From Sedimentisphaerales bacterium (lineage in GTDB: Bacteria > Planctomycetota > Phycisphaerae > Sedimentisphaerales > Anaerobacaceae), in NCBI GenBank assembly GCA_016927855.1, contig JAFGLV010000062.1, positions 1 through 64,000 of the forward strand: DNA of 64,000 nucleotides, given 5' to 3'. Positions 45,884 to 54,001 of the stretch are shown here, piece after piece; position 1 is the stretch's first letter, and each line of letters starts with the position of its first letter. A model generated the notes under the pieces. That model did no database searches. It saw only the letters and a program-made list of their open reading frames with translations, and was not told the origin of the DNA. The translations under genes were made by a program, and so were the position numbers.

Positions 45884-46162
45884 GTGAGTATCGATGAGGT
45901 AGACGTACAGGCGATCGAGAACAAGGTGATTGAGATCATCAGCGAACAGATGGGCGTTGAGAAATCTGAAATAAGCCGGGAAACCTCCTTCATCAACGAT
46001 TTGAACGCCGATTCCCTGGACACCGTCGAGCTCGTCATGGAGTTTGAGGACGAATTCGACATGAGCATCCCGGACGAGGAAGCCGAGAAGATCCAGACTG
46101 TCGGTGCCGCCGTTGATTACATCGTCAATATCGCACAATCCAAGAAGAAAGAAAGCACCTAA
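45884..46162 (+). CDS. acpP: Acyl carrier protein
   Basis: A 92-residue ACP, slightly longer than the usual 77-80 owing to a C-terminal tail ([11 protein letters not shown]). The phosphopantetheine attachment Ser44 is in [18 protein letters not shown]. The translation start is GTG at 45884, with GGGAGG eight bases upstream; the upstream in-frame ATG (45800) would add 28 non-family residues. It carries the growing acyl chain for the neighbouring Fab enzymes and PlsX. fabF follows after seven bases. Confidence 0.95.
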   Translation: MSIDEVDVQAIENKVIEIISEQMGVEKSEISRETSFINDLNADSLDTVELVMEFEDEFDMSIPDEEAEKIQTVGAAVDYIVNIAQSKKKEST

Positions 46163-46169
46163 GCCCGAT

Positions 46170-47414
46170 ATGAATAGACGGAGAGTTGTCATAACGGGCC
46201 TGGGGTGTGTTACTGCGCTCTCAGAGTCCGTCGATGAGCTTTTTGCTGCGCTATGCGCGGGACGCAGTGGCGTTTCCACCATTGAGTCCTTCGACACCAG
46301 CTTGTATCCCGTGCACTTTGGAGGGGAAATCAAAGACTTCGACGTCAACCGGTACATCGACAAGCGTGACTCCAAGCGCATGGACCGGTTTACCCAGTTT
46401 GCCGTCGCCGGGGCGGTCCAGGCGGTCAAGGACAGCGGGATTGACTGCGGCAAGGAAGACCCCTACCGCATCGGGGTGATCGTCGGTACCGGCATCGGCG
46501 GCATCAAGGAGATCGAAGAACAACACCTGCGCCTGCTGGACAAGGGCCCGAGCAAGGTGTCGCCCTTTTGCGTGCCGCGGCTCATGTCCAATGCCGCCAG
46601 CGGCAACATCGCCATTCAGTTCGCCGTGCGCGGTCCGTGCTTCAGCGTTTCCAGCGCCTGCGCCTCGGGCAACCACACGATCGGCGAGGCCTTCTGGAAC
46701 ATCGCCAGCGGTCGTTGTGACGTTGTGATTACCGGCGGTTCCGAAGCCGCCCTGACCCCCATCGGCTTGGGTTCGTTCTGCGCCGCGCGCTCGTTGAGCT
46801 TGCGCAACGACGATCCACCGAGAGCGTCGCGGCCGTTCGACCGCGATCGCGACGGGTTTGTCCTGGCCGAAGGCACCGGCATCCTGATCCTTGAGGAGTA
46901 CGAGCGAGCCAAAAGACGTGGTGCGCGCATCTACGCGGAACTGCTGGGCTACGCCGCGACCGACGACGGTTATCACATCACCGCCCCTCTTCCCGACGGC
47001 GAGGGCGCCGCGATGGCGATGAAGCTGGCTTTGGAAGACGCCCAGCTCAACCCCGAGCAGGTCGGCTACATCAATGCCCACGGGACCAGTACGGAACTGA
47101 ACGACATCGCCGAAAGCACGGCCATCAAGACGGTCTTCGGCGAATACGCCTACAAGGTACCGGTTAGTTCGACCAAGGGCAGCCTCGGCCACATGCTCGG
47201 CGCCACGGCAGCCGTCGAGTTAATCGTAGCGATCAAGGCGATCAACAAATCGCTCATTCCGCCCACCATCAACCTCAACAACCAGGACGAGCGGTGCGAC
47301 CTCAAAATGGACTACGTCCCCCTCAAGGCTCGTGAAGCCAAGGTGGACGTCGCGATCAGCAACTCGTTCGGCTTCGGCGGTCATAACGCCTGCCTGGTCG
47401 TCGGCAAAGTCTAA
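46170..47414 (+). CDS. fabF: 3-oxoacyl-ACP synthase II
   Basis: FabF elongates acyl-ACP with malonyl-ACP. The 414 residues begin NRRRVVITGLGCVTALSE. The active-site Cys164 is in SSACASGNHT, with the two catalytic His residues in NAHGTSTELND and GSLGHMLGATA, and the NSFGFGGHNA ending. ATG 46170 is the family start, though its Shine-Dalgarno is weak, so coupling to acpP seven bases upstream is likely. It is the last gene of the lipid operon, followed by a strong stem-loop. Confidence 0.96.
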   Translation: MNRRRVVITGLGCVTALSESVDELFAALCAGRSGVSTIESFDTSLYPVHFGGEIKDFDVNRYIDKRDSKRMDRFTQFAVAGAVQAVKDSGIDCGKEDPYRIGVIVGTGIGGIKEIEEQHLRLLDKGPSKVSPFCVPRLMSNAASGNIAIQFAVRGPCFSVSSACASGNHTIGEAFWNIASGRCDVVITGGSEAALTPIGLGSFCAARSLSLRNDDPPRASRPFDRDRDGFVLAEGTGILILEEYERAKRRGARIYAELLGYAATDDGYHITAPLPDGEGAAMAMKLALEDAQLNPEQVGYINAHGTSTELNDIAESTAIKTVFGEYAYKVPVSSTKGSLGHMLGATAAVELIVAIKAINKSLIPPTINLNNQDERCDLKMDYVPLKAREAKVDVAISNSFGFGGHNACLVVGKV

Positions 47415-47430
47415 GAGAGCATTCGTCCGC

Positions 47431-47493
47431 AGCCGCGCCTCCGCTGGTCGCGCCGGTCCCGGCGTTACAGCGGCAGCGCGGTCGCGGCTTTTT
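47431..47493 (+). terminator. Rho-independent terminator of the fab operon
   Basis: A nested stem, AGCCGCG/CGCGGCT (47431-47437 with 47483-47489), enclosing CCGCT/AGCGG and GCCG/CGGC, is followed directly by TTTTT (47489-47493). It lies 16 bases after the fabF stop. Confidence 0.65.
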
Positions 47494-47503
47494 CAGGCAG
47501 ACT

Positions 47504-48469
47504 ATGGCTGTGGCGCTCTTATATCTGGCAGGTGGTCTCGTGCTTCTCTGGAAGGGCGCCGATCTTCTGGTCAACGGTGCCGTCGGTCTCGCCGACCGTT
47601 TTGGAGTCAGTCAGCTCGTGGTCGGCCTGACGGTCGTCGCGATGGGCACCTCGGCGCCGGAGGCGGCTGCCAGCATCGCTTCGGTCCTGGCGGACAAGGG
47701 AGACATCGCCATCGGCAACGTTTACGGCTCGAACGTCGCCAATCTGGCGCTGGTCGGCGGGCTGGTGGCGCTGATTCGCCCGCTCCGTGTTCAGGCTCGG
47801 ACTCTGCGAGGCGAGATCCCTGTGATGCTGTTGGTCGCGCTGCTGCTGTGGCCGGTTCTGCGCGACCTCGTTCTGTCGCGGCTGGAAGGCGTCGTCTTGA
47901 TCGCCATCTTTGCCGGCTTGGTGATCTACACCATCCGCACGGCTCGGTCTGGGCATGTCCCTACGTTCATCGACCAGCCTCCGCTGCCCCAGGTCAAGCG
48001 CCACACCCTCACGAGAGACCTCTGCTTCGCTGTCCTGGGCCTGATGGCACTGACGGTCGGTGCTCGCCTGGCGGTGAGAGGAGCGGTGACGATCGGCACC
48101 CTGGCCGGTCTGAGTGACGCGGTCATCGGCTCGACCATCATGGCTGTCGGCACGTCGTTGCCCGAGCTTGTCACCTGCGTCATCGCGGCGCTCAAGGGCC
48201 ACCACGACATCTCCGTCGGCAACCTGGTCGGCTCCAACATTTTCAATACGCTCCTGGTCTCGGGGCTGGCCGGCGTGGTGCACCCGTTCGTCGTAGGCGT
48301 ACGCTTCGCCAACGGTCCCGATTTCTGGATCATGATTGGCGTCAGCCTTGGGTTTGGCCTGGCCGCACTTCTGGGCCGGCGCGTGATCGGGCGGCTCAGC
48401 GGAGTGGTGCTGCTGGCGGTCTACGGCGGGTATTTGGTCTATCTGCTGGCGTCGATGCCGTCCGCGTAG
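47504..48469 (+). CDS. Sodium/calcium exchanger family protein (YrbG-like)
   Basis: A 321-residue CaCA-family antiporter that exports Ca2+ (or a similar cation) in exchange for Na+ or K+. The two inverted alpha repeats are clear: VVAMGTSAPEAAASIAS with GNVYGSNVANLALVGG, and AVGTSLPELVTCVIAA with GNLVGSNIFNTLLVSG. About ten membrane helices can be counted. The acidic residues in GTSAPE and GTSLPE, which coordinate the ion, are intact. It is separated from fabF by a terminator and is convergent with the RACo-like gene. Confidence 0.93.
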   Translation: MAVALLYLAGGLVLLWKGADLLVNGAVGLADRFGVSQLVVGLTVVAMGTSAPEAAASIASVLADKGDIAIGNVYGSNVANLALVGGLVALIRPLRVQARTLRGEIPVMLLVALLLWPVLRDLVLSRLEGVVLIAIFAGLVIYTIRTARSGHVPTFIDQPPLPQVKRHTLTRDLCFAVLGLMALTVGARLAVRGAVTIGTLAGLSDAVIGSTIMAVGTSLPELVTCVIAALKGHHDISVGNLVGSNIFNTLLVSGLAGVVHPFVVGVRFANGPDFWIMIGVSLGFGLAALLGRRVIGRLSGVVLLAVYGGYLVYLLASMPSA

Positions 48470-48482
48470 CCGGCGCACACCG

Positions 48483-50081
48483 TCACGGGCTCAACAGCAT
48501 CGCTTCCGCGAAGACGTCCGCGAAGTCCTTCTCGTGGGCAATCTCCACGTACTGAATCCGCCTCGTCAGAGCCGCGGCGCGCCGGCGGCACGCTTCGCTG
48601 AGCAGCAGCATCACCGCCCCTGAGGCGGCGGCATTGCCCACGAAGTGGATCCGTTCGACCGGCACATTGGGCAGCAGGCCGATGCGTATGGCACTGCTGG
48701 GCCGGATGTAATTGCCGAAGGCGCCTGCCAGCAAGACGCTGTCGAGATCCGCTTCCGTGATCCCCAACTTCTTCAATAGCAGGCGGATACCGGCGCGAAT
48801 CGCTCCCTTGGCAAGCTGTACTTCGCGGATGTCCCGTTGCGTCAGGACGACCTTCGGAACTGAAGTGCCGGCGTCGAACGCCAGGCAGAAGGCAGGCTGC
48901 CCCTCGATCTCCACAAGTCGGGCGGCCAAGGCCTGGGGCAAGCGCGGCCTGACCGTCGCGGCGGGTGCGAAGCGTCCCGTCAGGTCGATCACACCCAAGT
49001 CGAGCAGAACCGCGACGGCATCGATCAGCCCGCTGCCGCAAATGGAGCGGACCGGCGCATCGCCTATCACGTCCAACCCGAGGTCTCCGTCTGCAATCAC
49101 GACGGCCTCAATGGCTCCTTCGGCGGCTCTGCTGCCGTGTCTGATGCGCGCTCCCTCCAGGGCGGGGCCGGCCGCACAACTAGCCGCGTAGAGATGGTCC
49201 CGCGTGGCCAGGACCAGTTCGCCGTTCGTGCCGATATCCACCACCAGCGTCGTGCCTGCGACCGAATCGACGTCGGTAGCCAGTGCCACCGCGGTCGTGT
49301 CGGAGCCGACAAAGCCGGCGATGTTCTCGACGGTATGGACGTTGCCTGCCGGGTTTATATGCAAATGCAGGTCGGCGGGCGGTGAATCCTGGGCCTCGAC
49401 GGAGTAGGCACGATACGGAGCGACCCCCAGTTGCTGAGTAGGCAGGCCCAAAAAGAGATGGTTCATCGTCGTGTTGCCGACGACGCACGTTTCGTAGATC
49501 GCATCCGGCGCCACGGCGGCCGCGGCGCACAGTCCGGCGATCAGCGTGTTGACGCAATCCAGGATCACCTTCCGCAACTCGGCCGAGGCCGCCTCCGACC
49601 GTGCGTAGTTGATCCGGCTGATGACATCGTCGCCAAACTGCACCTGGGGATTGAGCGTTGCCTGCGTTGCCAGACAATGACCGTCTGCCAGGTCGATGAG
49701 CTTGGCCACCACGGTCGTCGTACCGATGTCCACGGCCAGACCCAGGATGTCACCGCTGCCGGCGCTGGGCCGATACTTCTCGACGATCGTCGGCTGAACC
49801 TCGGTGGCACGGTCAAGCCCTCGCGAGAGGATTCTGTGCTCGTAAAACCGCGACTCTGAGGGAACAGCCACCGCGAGGTCGCGCTGGACGGTGTATTGGC
49901 AGGCCAGAACCCGACGTCCCGACGGTCGAAGCTCGACCATGCACTTGCGACACGTTCCCTTGCCTCCGCACGGCGTGGTTAGAACGATTCCCGCTTGGCC
50001 TGCGGCTTCGAGGAGAGTAGCGCCCCGGTGAATGGACACCTCCTTGTCATCAGGCTGAAAGACTACGCGGAAGTGCTCCAT
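48483..50081 (-). CDS. RACo-like ferredoxin-ASKHA protein (DUF4445 type)
   Basis: A 532-residue protein with an N-terminal [2Fe-2S] ferredoxin domain (Cys38, Cys44, Cys47 and Cys61 in CGGKGTCRKC and LACQ), a linker, and a C-terminal ASKHA-type ATPase fold (LAVDIGTTTVVAKLIDL, VVDIGTNGELVLA, SICGSGLIDAV, LAGAFGNYI). Characterised members reductively activate corrinoid proteins after accidental oxidation to Co(II), driven by ATP. No corrinoid protein or methyltransferase gene is in this window, so the partner lies elsewhere. The start at ATG 50081 immediately precedes the ferredoxin strand. Cytoplasmic. Confidence 0.9.
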   Translation of the reverse strand: MEHFRVVFQPDDKEVSIHRGATLLEAAGQAGIVLTTPCGGKGTCRKCMVELRPSGRRVLACQYTVQRDLAVAVPSESRFYEHRILSRGLDRATEVQPTIVEKYRPSAGSGDILGLAVDIGTTTVVAKLIDLADGHCLATQATLNPQVQFGDDVISRINYARSEAASAELRKVILDCVNTLIAGLCAAAAVAPDAIYETCVVGNTTMNHLFLGLPTQQLGVAPYRAYSVEAQDSPPADLHLHINPAGNVHTVENIAGFVGSDTTAVALATDVDSVAGTTLVVDIGTNGELVLATRDHLYAASCAAGPALEGARIRHGSRAAEGAIEAVVIADGDLGLDVIGDAPVRSICGSGLIDAVAVLLDLGVIDLTGRFAPAATVRPRLPQALAARLVEIEGQPAFCLAFDAGTSVPKVVLTQRDIREVQLAKGAIRAGIRLLLKKLGITEADLDSVLLAGAFGNYIRPSSAIRIGLLPNVPVERIHFVGNAAASGAVMLLLSEACRRRAAALTRRIQYVEIAHEKDFADVFAEAMLLSP

Positions 50082-50166
50082 GCGTCTGACCGCGCCTCCG
50101 GTTTTCGATGACCGGCTCGGTGTGAGAGCCCCTCACAGGGCGCGAATTGAGAATGAATAACGCTGA

Positions 50167-50247
50167 TTAGCTGATTTTGTGCCTGATTTTCCAGCGTGTG
50201 CGTCGTTTCTTGCTGCCGATCTTCCTTCTGCGTCTTGGTTTGCTCAT
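50167..50247 (-). CDS. 26-residue basic protein, AURKAIP1/COX24 (mS38)-like
   Basis: The frame from ATG 50247 encodes 26 residues, more than half of them Arg or Lys (MSKPRRRRKIGSKK then RRTRWKIRHKIS). The strong Shine-Dalgarno GGAGG (50253-50257) is five bases upstream. The pattern of basic runs ending in a W/L-K-x-RHK segment resembles the tiny AURKAIP1/COX24-domain proteins annotated next to bacterial housekeeping genes and related to the small-subunit protein mS38. It would bind rRNA. Too short for routine gene finding. Confidence 0.6.
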   Translation of the reverse strand: MSKPRRRRKIGSKKRRTRWKIRHKIS

Positions 50248-50287
50248 GCATTCCTCCAACAAAACTCGAAATCCCTGTCAATGACAC

Positions 50288-50468
50288 ATTTAGCTTCGTA
50301 TAATACCATGCTACACGACGACTGTTTGCCTGTAAAGGGATAATGCGACAATTGTCTCACGGGAAAAGCGTATGCGGCGCGGGTGCGGCGAGAGGCCCTG
50401 AAATGCTACCTGACGCCGGTGTGAAGGCCTGCCTTCTCGCTCGGCGCCCCCGATGACGAGGTATTAAT
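50288..50468. promoter_or_regulatory. Divergent promoter region with an 11-bp palindrome nearby
   Basis: This gap separates the leftward basic peptide from a rightward gene. TATAAT-like bases (about 50299-50304, readable as TATTAT on the other strand) suit a promoter, but no good -35 box is at normal spacing on either strand. TGTCAATGACA (50276-50286) is a perfect 11-bp palindrome that could be an operator. Confidence 0.3.
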
Positions 50469-50774
50469 ATGCTTCAGTGCGACCAATGCGAGTTCTATGA
50501 GACCGGCCCTGATGGACGGAAGATCTTCAAGTGCGACCCCTTCTCCACGATCAAGGAGCCCGAATGCCTCGCCAAGTGGCAGTTGCTTCGCCTGGACATG
50601 CTCGTGGCCAGCTATCAGAGCATGCTGAACTGGTACGGCAAGCTGGCCCCTCTGCAGGACAAGATCTTCAAATACGTCCAGAGGGAGATCAGCGATATCG
50701 AGGACTCGGAGGGCTGGAAGGCGGCGGAGGACGACGAGCCGGACGAAGATCAGAACGACGCGTGGCCTGTCTAA
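50469..50774 (+). CDS. Small Cys-containing hypothetical protein
   Basis: A 101-residue protein of unknown function. The N-terminus holds a four-cysteine pattern, CDQCEFYE then KCDPFSTIKEPECL, that could bind a metal. The middle is helical (LLRLDMLVASYQSMLNWYGKL, in part) with LAPLQDKIFKYVQREI, and the tail is acidic (EDDEPDEDQND). There is no signal peptide, so it should be cytosolic. It precedes the sigma gene at 50922 by 147 bases on the same strand. Confidence 0.7.
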   Translation: MLQCDQCEFYETGPDGRKIFKCDPFSTIKEPECLAKWQLLRLDMLVASYQSMLNWYGKLAPLQDKIFKYVQREISDIEDSEGWKAAEDDEPDEDQNDAWPV

Positions 50775-50921
50775 TCCTCACCGGAGGCCGAGCCCATTCG
50801 TGCCGTCCGGCCGGGGGGAGAAACGTCGAGGCGCGCCGCCTCTGCGGACCGTCCGCAGTTCCACCGATTCATGCAATAGACCCGATCCCGATAGCGTCTT
50901 TCGAGGTGGTTAACACAACTG

Positions 50922-51461
50922 ATGGGTTCCAGCGTCGAGCTAACCCGAATCATAGACGGCTGTAAATCGGGGGATGCCGAGAGCTTCGCGCGGGTCGTTG
51001 ATGTTTACGCCGGCCGGTTGTATGGTTATTTTTATCGGCTCACCGGCGATCGGAACCTCAGCGACGAGCTTCTCAGCGAGCTTTTTATGAGGCTGGTCGA
51101 GAAGATCGGGACCTATAAGGGCGGGTCGTTCGAAAGCTGGCTCTTTAGGATTGCCTCGAATATCTTTCACGATCATCTGCGTAGTCGCAAACGGCGCAGG
51201 AAACTGCTGGATTCGAGGCGAACCGAAGCGGAGTTCCAGACGCCGGAGCCGAAGGTGTCGGACGCCAAGGACGAGAAGCTCGACAAGCTTCAATTTCAGT
51301 TGAATCGCCTGGACGACGACACCAGGGAGTTGATCATGCTGCGTTTCTATTCTGAACTGAGCTTCAAGGAAATTGCAGAGGCTCGTTCCGAGCCGATCGG
51401 CACGGCGCTGTCCAAGCTGCATCGAGGGCTCAAGAAGCTGCGCGAGTTCATGGAGGGTTGA
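50922..51461 (+). CDS. ECF-type RNA polymerase sigma factor
   Basis: A 179-residue sigma-70-family factor with only regions 2 and 4. Region 2 (about residues 20-90) shows YGYFYRLTGDRNLSDELLSELFMRLVEK and SFESWLFRIASNIFHDHLRS (both longer blocks quoted in part). Region 4 (about 125-175) shows LDDDTRELIMLRFYSELSFKEIAE with a helix-turn-helix and GTALSKLHRGLKKLREFM. It directs RNA polymerase to a stress- or envelope-specific promoter set. The membrane protein gene that starts three bases after its stop is a likely anti-sigma partner. Confidence 0.92.
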   Translation: MGSSVELTRIIDGCKSGDAESFARVVDVYAGRLYGYFYRLTGDRNLSDELLSELFMRLVEKIGTYKGGSFESWLFRIASNIFHDHLRSRKRRRKLLDSRRTEAEFQTPEPKVSDAKDEKLDKLQFQLNRLDDDTRELIMLRFYSELSFKEIAEARSEPIGTALSKLHRGLKKLREFMEG

Positions 51462-51464
51462 ATT

Positions 51465-51974
51465 ATGGAAGACCGCAACCGAGAAGACTGGGAAAAGCTG
51501 TTTGGTCGATTCGTCGGGACCGAGCAAAGCGAGGCGGCGGCCGAGGATATCCGGCGCGGCCAGACGCTCCTGGAACTGTATCCGGCGCCGCAGCCTGACG
51601 CGCGGCTCGTCGCGAGCATCAAGCGGCGGATCGCCGGGCGGCTGGCTCATCGACATCGCTTCGCACACCTGGCGTACCGGATCGCGCCGGCGGCGGCCGC
51701 GGTGATCGTCATCGCGCTGCTCGGACGCTTCAGACACGGTCCGGCCGGCTCGACTCAAATCAGCTATGCGTCGTTGATTCCCACCGCGATCTGGGAAAGC
51801 GACGACATCAACGCCGATGATGTTGAATTGGCGTATTTCGCCGCCGAGATCGAACAGATCGAGGCACAAATGCGAGCACTGGAAGCGGGTGACGCAGACA
51901 GCAACGGCGCCAACGCCCTCGATGAGGTCGAAGTGGAGCTGTTGCGTATCGACACCGAGTTTTGGAAGGAATAG
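51465..51974 (+). CDS. Single-pass membrane protein, putative anti-sigma factor
   Basis: A 169-residue protein beginning three bases after the sigma stop. Its N-terminal ~65 residues are charged and helical (cytoplasmic, possible sigma-binding domain). A hydrophobic segment of about 18 residues (APAAAAVIVIALLG) then crosses the membrane, and an acidic helical exodomain follows (DDVELAYFAAEIEQIEAQMRAL, in part). No zinc-binding HxxxCxxC motif is present, so if it is an anti-sigma it is not of the ZAS class. The assignment rests on position and topology. The next gene begins five bases later. Confidence 0.7.
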   Translation: MEDRNREDWEKLFGRFVGTEQSEAAAEDIRRGQTLLELYPAPQPDARLVASIKRRIAGRLAHRHRFAHLAYRIAPAAAAVIVIALLGRFRHGPAGSTQISYASLIPTAIWESDDINADDVELAYFAAEIEQIEAQMRALEAGDADSNGANALDEVEVELLRIDTEFWKE

Positions 51975-51979
51975 CGGTA

Positions 51980-52810
51980 ATGCAGCATCATCGAATTACC
52001 CTCATTCTGGGTCTGGTCCTGCTGTGGGCCGGTGGCGGCGCCTACGCCGGGGGTCCGGACCGTCAAGAAGACAGAGGCGAGGACATCTGGGAGGATGCGC
52101 CGCGACCGCCGCAATACCCGTGGTGGTATCGCTGGTTGTCAGACGACGCTACCGTCGAACGCATCCTCAAAGGCATTGAGAAACGCGACCCGGCCAAGGC
52201 CAAGGAGCTGGCGGAACTCCGAAAGAAAGATCCCGAGCGGTTCAAGGCGGAACTGTGGACCGCAGGCGCCCAGGAGATCCAGGAGATCAGCCGCGAGCGG
52301 TACGAGGCCCATCGGCAGAGACGACAGGAGGAGTTTCTCGCGTGGCTCAAGGCCAACTACCCCAGGGACGCGGAGGATGTCGCCAGAGCCAAGGAGAAGG
52401 ACCCTCAGCTCTATGTCAGGGTCTACGAGCGGATGTGGGACCAGTACGGCCGCATCTTCGAGGCTCTAAGCACAAATCCGGAACTGGGAGCCGTCCTGAA
52501 GGAGGATTTTGACCTCAAGAGGCGTAGAGACGATCTGCTCCGGCGTCTGCGTCACGAGCGTTCGGACGCCAGACGCCAGGAAATCGGCTCCGAACTCCAG
52601 GAGATTGTAGCGCGACGCTACGACCTGATCGTGCGGCGCAAGGAGATCGCCTACGAGCAACTTCAGAAGAAACTGGAGGAGCTGCAGAGGCAAATCAAGG
52701 ACAGCAAGGATGAGATCGTTCGGTGGCAGGACTCCGATCTCAAGCGCGAGAACGTCCGACGTCGGCTCGAAGCGCTGACCGAGAGAGAACGGGGTTTCAG
52801 GTGGGACTGA
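51980..52810 (+). CDS. Exported coiled-coil protein of the sigma cassette
   Basis: A 276-residue protein. ATG 51980 is used with AAGGA upstream; an in-frame TTG at 51962 is less likely. A signal peptide (ITLILGLVLLWAGGGAYA) precedes a Pro/Trp-rich segment and then almost continuous charged helix (LKGIEKRDPAKAKELAEL; REIAYEQLQKKLEELQRQI type heptads, quoted in part). Such periplasmic helical proteins include chaperone-like or sensor partners of ECF systems, but no Spy/CpxP signature is clear. It is the last gene of the cassette and is followed by a strong terminator. Confidence 0.72.
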   Translation: MQHHRITLILGLVLLWAGGGAYAGGPDRQEDRGEDIWEDAPRPPQYPWWYRWLSDDATVERILKGIEKRDPAKAKELAELRKKDPERFKAELWTAGAQEIQEISRERYEAHRQRRQEEFLAWLKANYPRDAEDVARAKEKDPQLYVRVYERMWDQYGRIFEALSTNPELGAVLKEDFDLKRRRDDLLRRLRHERSDARRQEIGSELQEIVARRYDLIVRRKEIAYEQLQKKLEELQRQIKDSKDEIVRWQDSDLKRENVRRRLEALTERERGFRWD

Positions 52811-52843
52811 TCGGCTGTCGGACTTAGTTATTGTGGCGTAGCG

Positions 52844-52875
52844 AAGGCCCTGCAACCCGTTTGCAGGGCCTTTTT
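52844..52875 (+). terminator. Rho-independent terminator of the first sigma cassette
   Basis: A perfect 12-bp stem (AAGGCCCTGCAA, 52844-52855, with TTGCAGGGCC and two T of the tract) and the five-base loop CCCGT are followed by TTTTT at 52871-52875. Confidence 0.92.
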
Positions 52876-52893
52876 GTGCGGTGAGGTCGCGAA

Positions 52894-53829
52894 ATGGACA
52901 ACCGCGTCTCATGCTTTCTCGCGCTGGTGCTCACCTCGGCCAATGCCTCGTGCGGCGCGCGTGTGCGGGACGACCTGTTCGTTGCTACCCAGGAACCCGG
53001 CATCGTCCGAACCCCGCTGCTTGCGGAAGCCTCCGGCATCGTCGCCAGCCGCAAGCATCCCGGGGTGATCTGGGCGCACAATGATTCCGGCGACGTGCCG
53101 CGCGTCTTCGCGTTGGACACGAAAGCCAATCTCCTGGGCATCTGCACGATAACCGGCGCCGCCGCACGGGACTGGGAGGACATCGCAGTCGGACCCGGCC
53201 CCGATCCCAACCAGCAGTATCTTTACATCGGCGACATTGGTGACAACAACGCCCGGTATCGTTCCGTGCGGGTCTACCGTGTTCCCGAACCCGATGTAGA
53301 CCCGGGACGTCCTTTCGGGCAGATGCAGAGCAGCCCGGCTGCTATGCTCGAACTGACCTATCCTGACGGACCGCGGGACGCGGAGACCCTCCTGGTGGAC
53401 CCGCAGATCGGAGACATCTATCTCATCACCAAGCGCATCACCGGGCTCGATCTGCTCAGCAAGGTCTATCGCGCCACCTGGTCCAAATCGAGTACGGCGC
53501 CGGTCGTCCTCGAATGGGTCACGGATTTGCCCTGGCCGTTCGCCACCGGAGGCGACGTCTCGCCCGACGGAAACGAGGTCATTGTCCGCGGATTGTATAA
53601 CGCATCTCTTTGGACCCGGCCGGCAGGCGAACTCCTCTGGCGAGCCTTTGAAGGCCAGCAGATCGGCCTGCCGCTGGCGAGCGAGCCTCAGGGCGAAGCG
53701 ATTGCCTTCGACAGCTCAGGCGAAGGGTATTTCACGCTCAGCGAGAAGGCCGGGGCCCGCCTCCACCATTTCGAGCGCCGCGAGAAGCCGAACGAAAGTG
53801 CATTATCGGACGCGCCGGCGATTCGATGA
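52894..53829 (+). CDS. Exported beta-propeller-like protein of unknown function
   Basis: A 311-residue protein with a short signal sequence (CFLALVLTSANASC) starting 18 bases after the preceding terminator. The mature region has repeated propeller-type strands: GVIWAHNDSGDVPRVFALD, DWEDIAVGPGPDPNQQYLYIGDIGDNNARY (in part), GDIYLITKR, GGDVSPDGNEVIVRG and EAIAFDSSGEGYFTLSE. The WEDIAVGP and IGDIGDN segments occur in a group of bacterial phytase/SMP-30-like secreted proteins, so a metal-dependent hydrolase or ligand-binding role is possible, but no active-site set can be asserted. Confidence 0.75.
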   Translation: MDNRVSCFLALVLTSANASCGARVRDDLFVATQEPGIVRTPLLAEASGIVASRKHPGVIWAHNDSGDVPRVFALDTKANLLGICTITGAAARDWEDIAVGPGPDPNQQYLYIGDIGDNNARYRSVRVYRVPEPDVDPGRPFGQMQSSPAAMLELTYPDGPRDAETLLVDPQIGDIYLITKRITGLDLLSKVYRATWSKSSTAPVVLEWVTDLPWPFATGGDVSPDGNEVIVRGLYNASLWTRPAGELLWRAFEGQQIGLPLASEPQGEAIAFDSSGEGYFTLSEKAGARLHHFERREKPNESALSDAPAIR

Positions 53830-54001
53830 ATGTCGATTTCGAGCTCCTCTCTCGATTCTGCGGCCTCCGCCGTTTTGGCCCGGGGGAAAGACACCCTATG
53901 GTTTAAGTGGTGGGCCTTAGCTGCCGATCTCCGGATAGACGGTCTCAGGACGCATCTTCTGGGACCGGCGGCAAGGACGATCGAACAATGGCAGGACTTC
54001 G

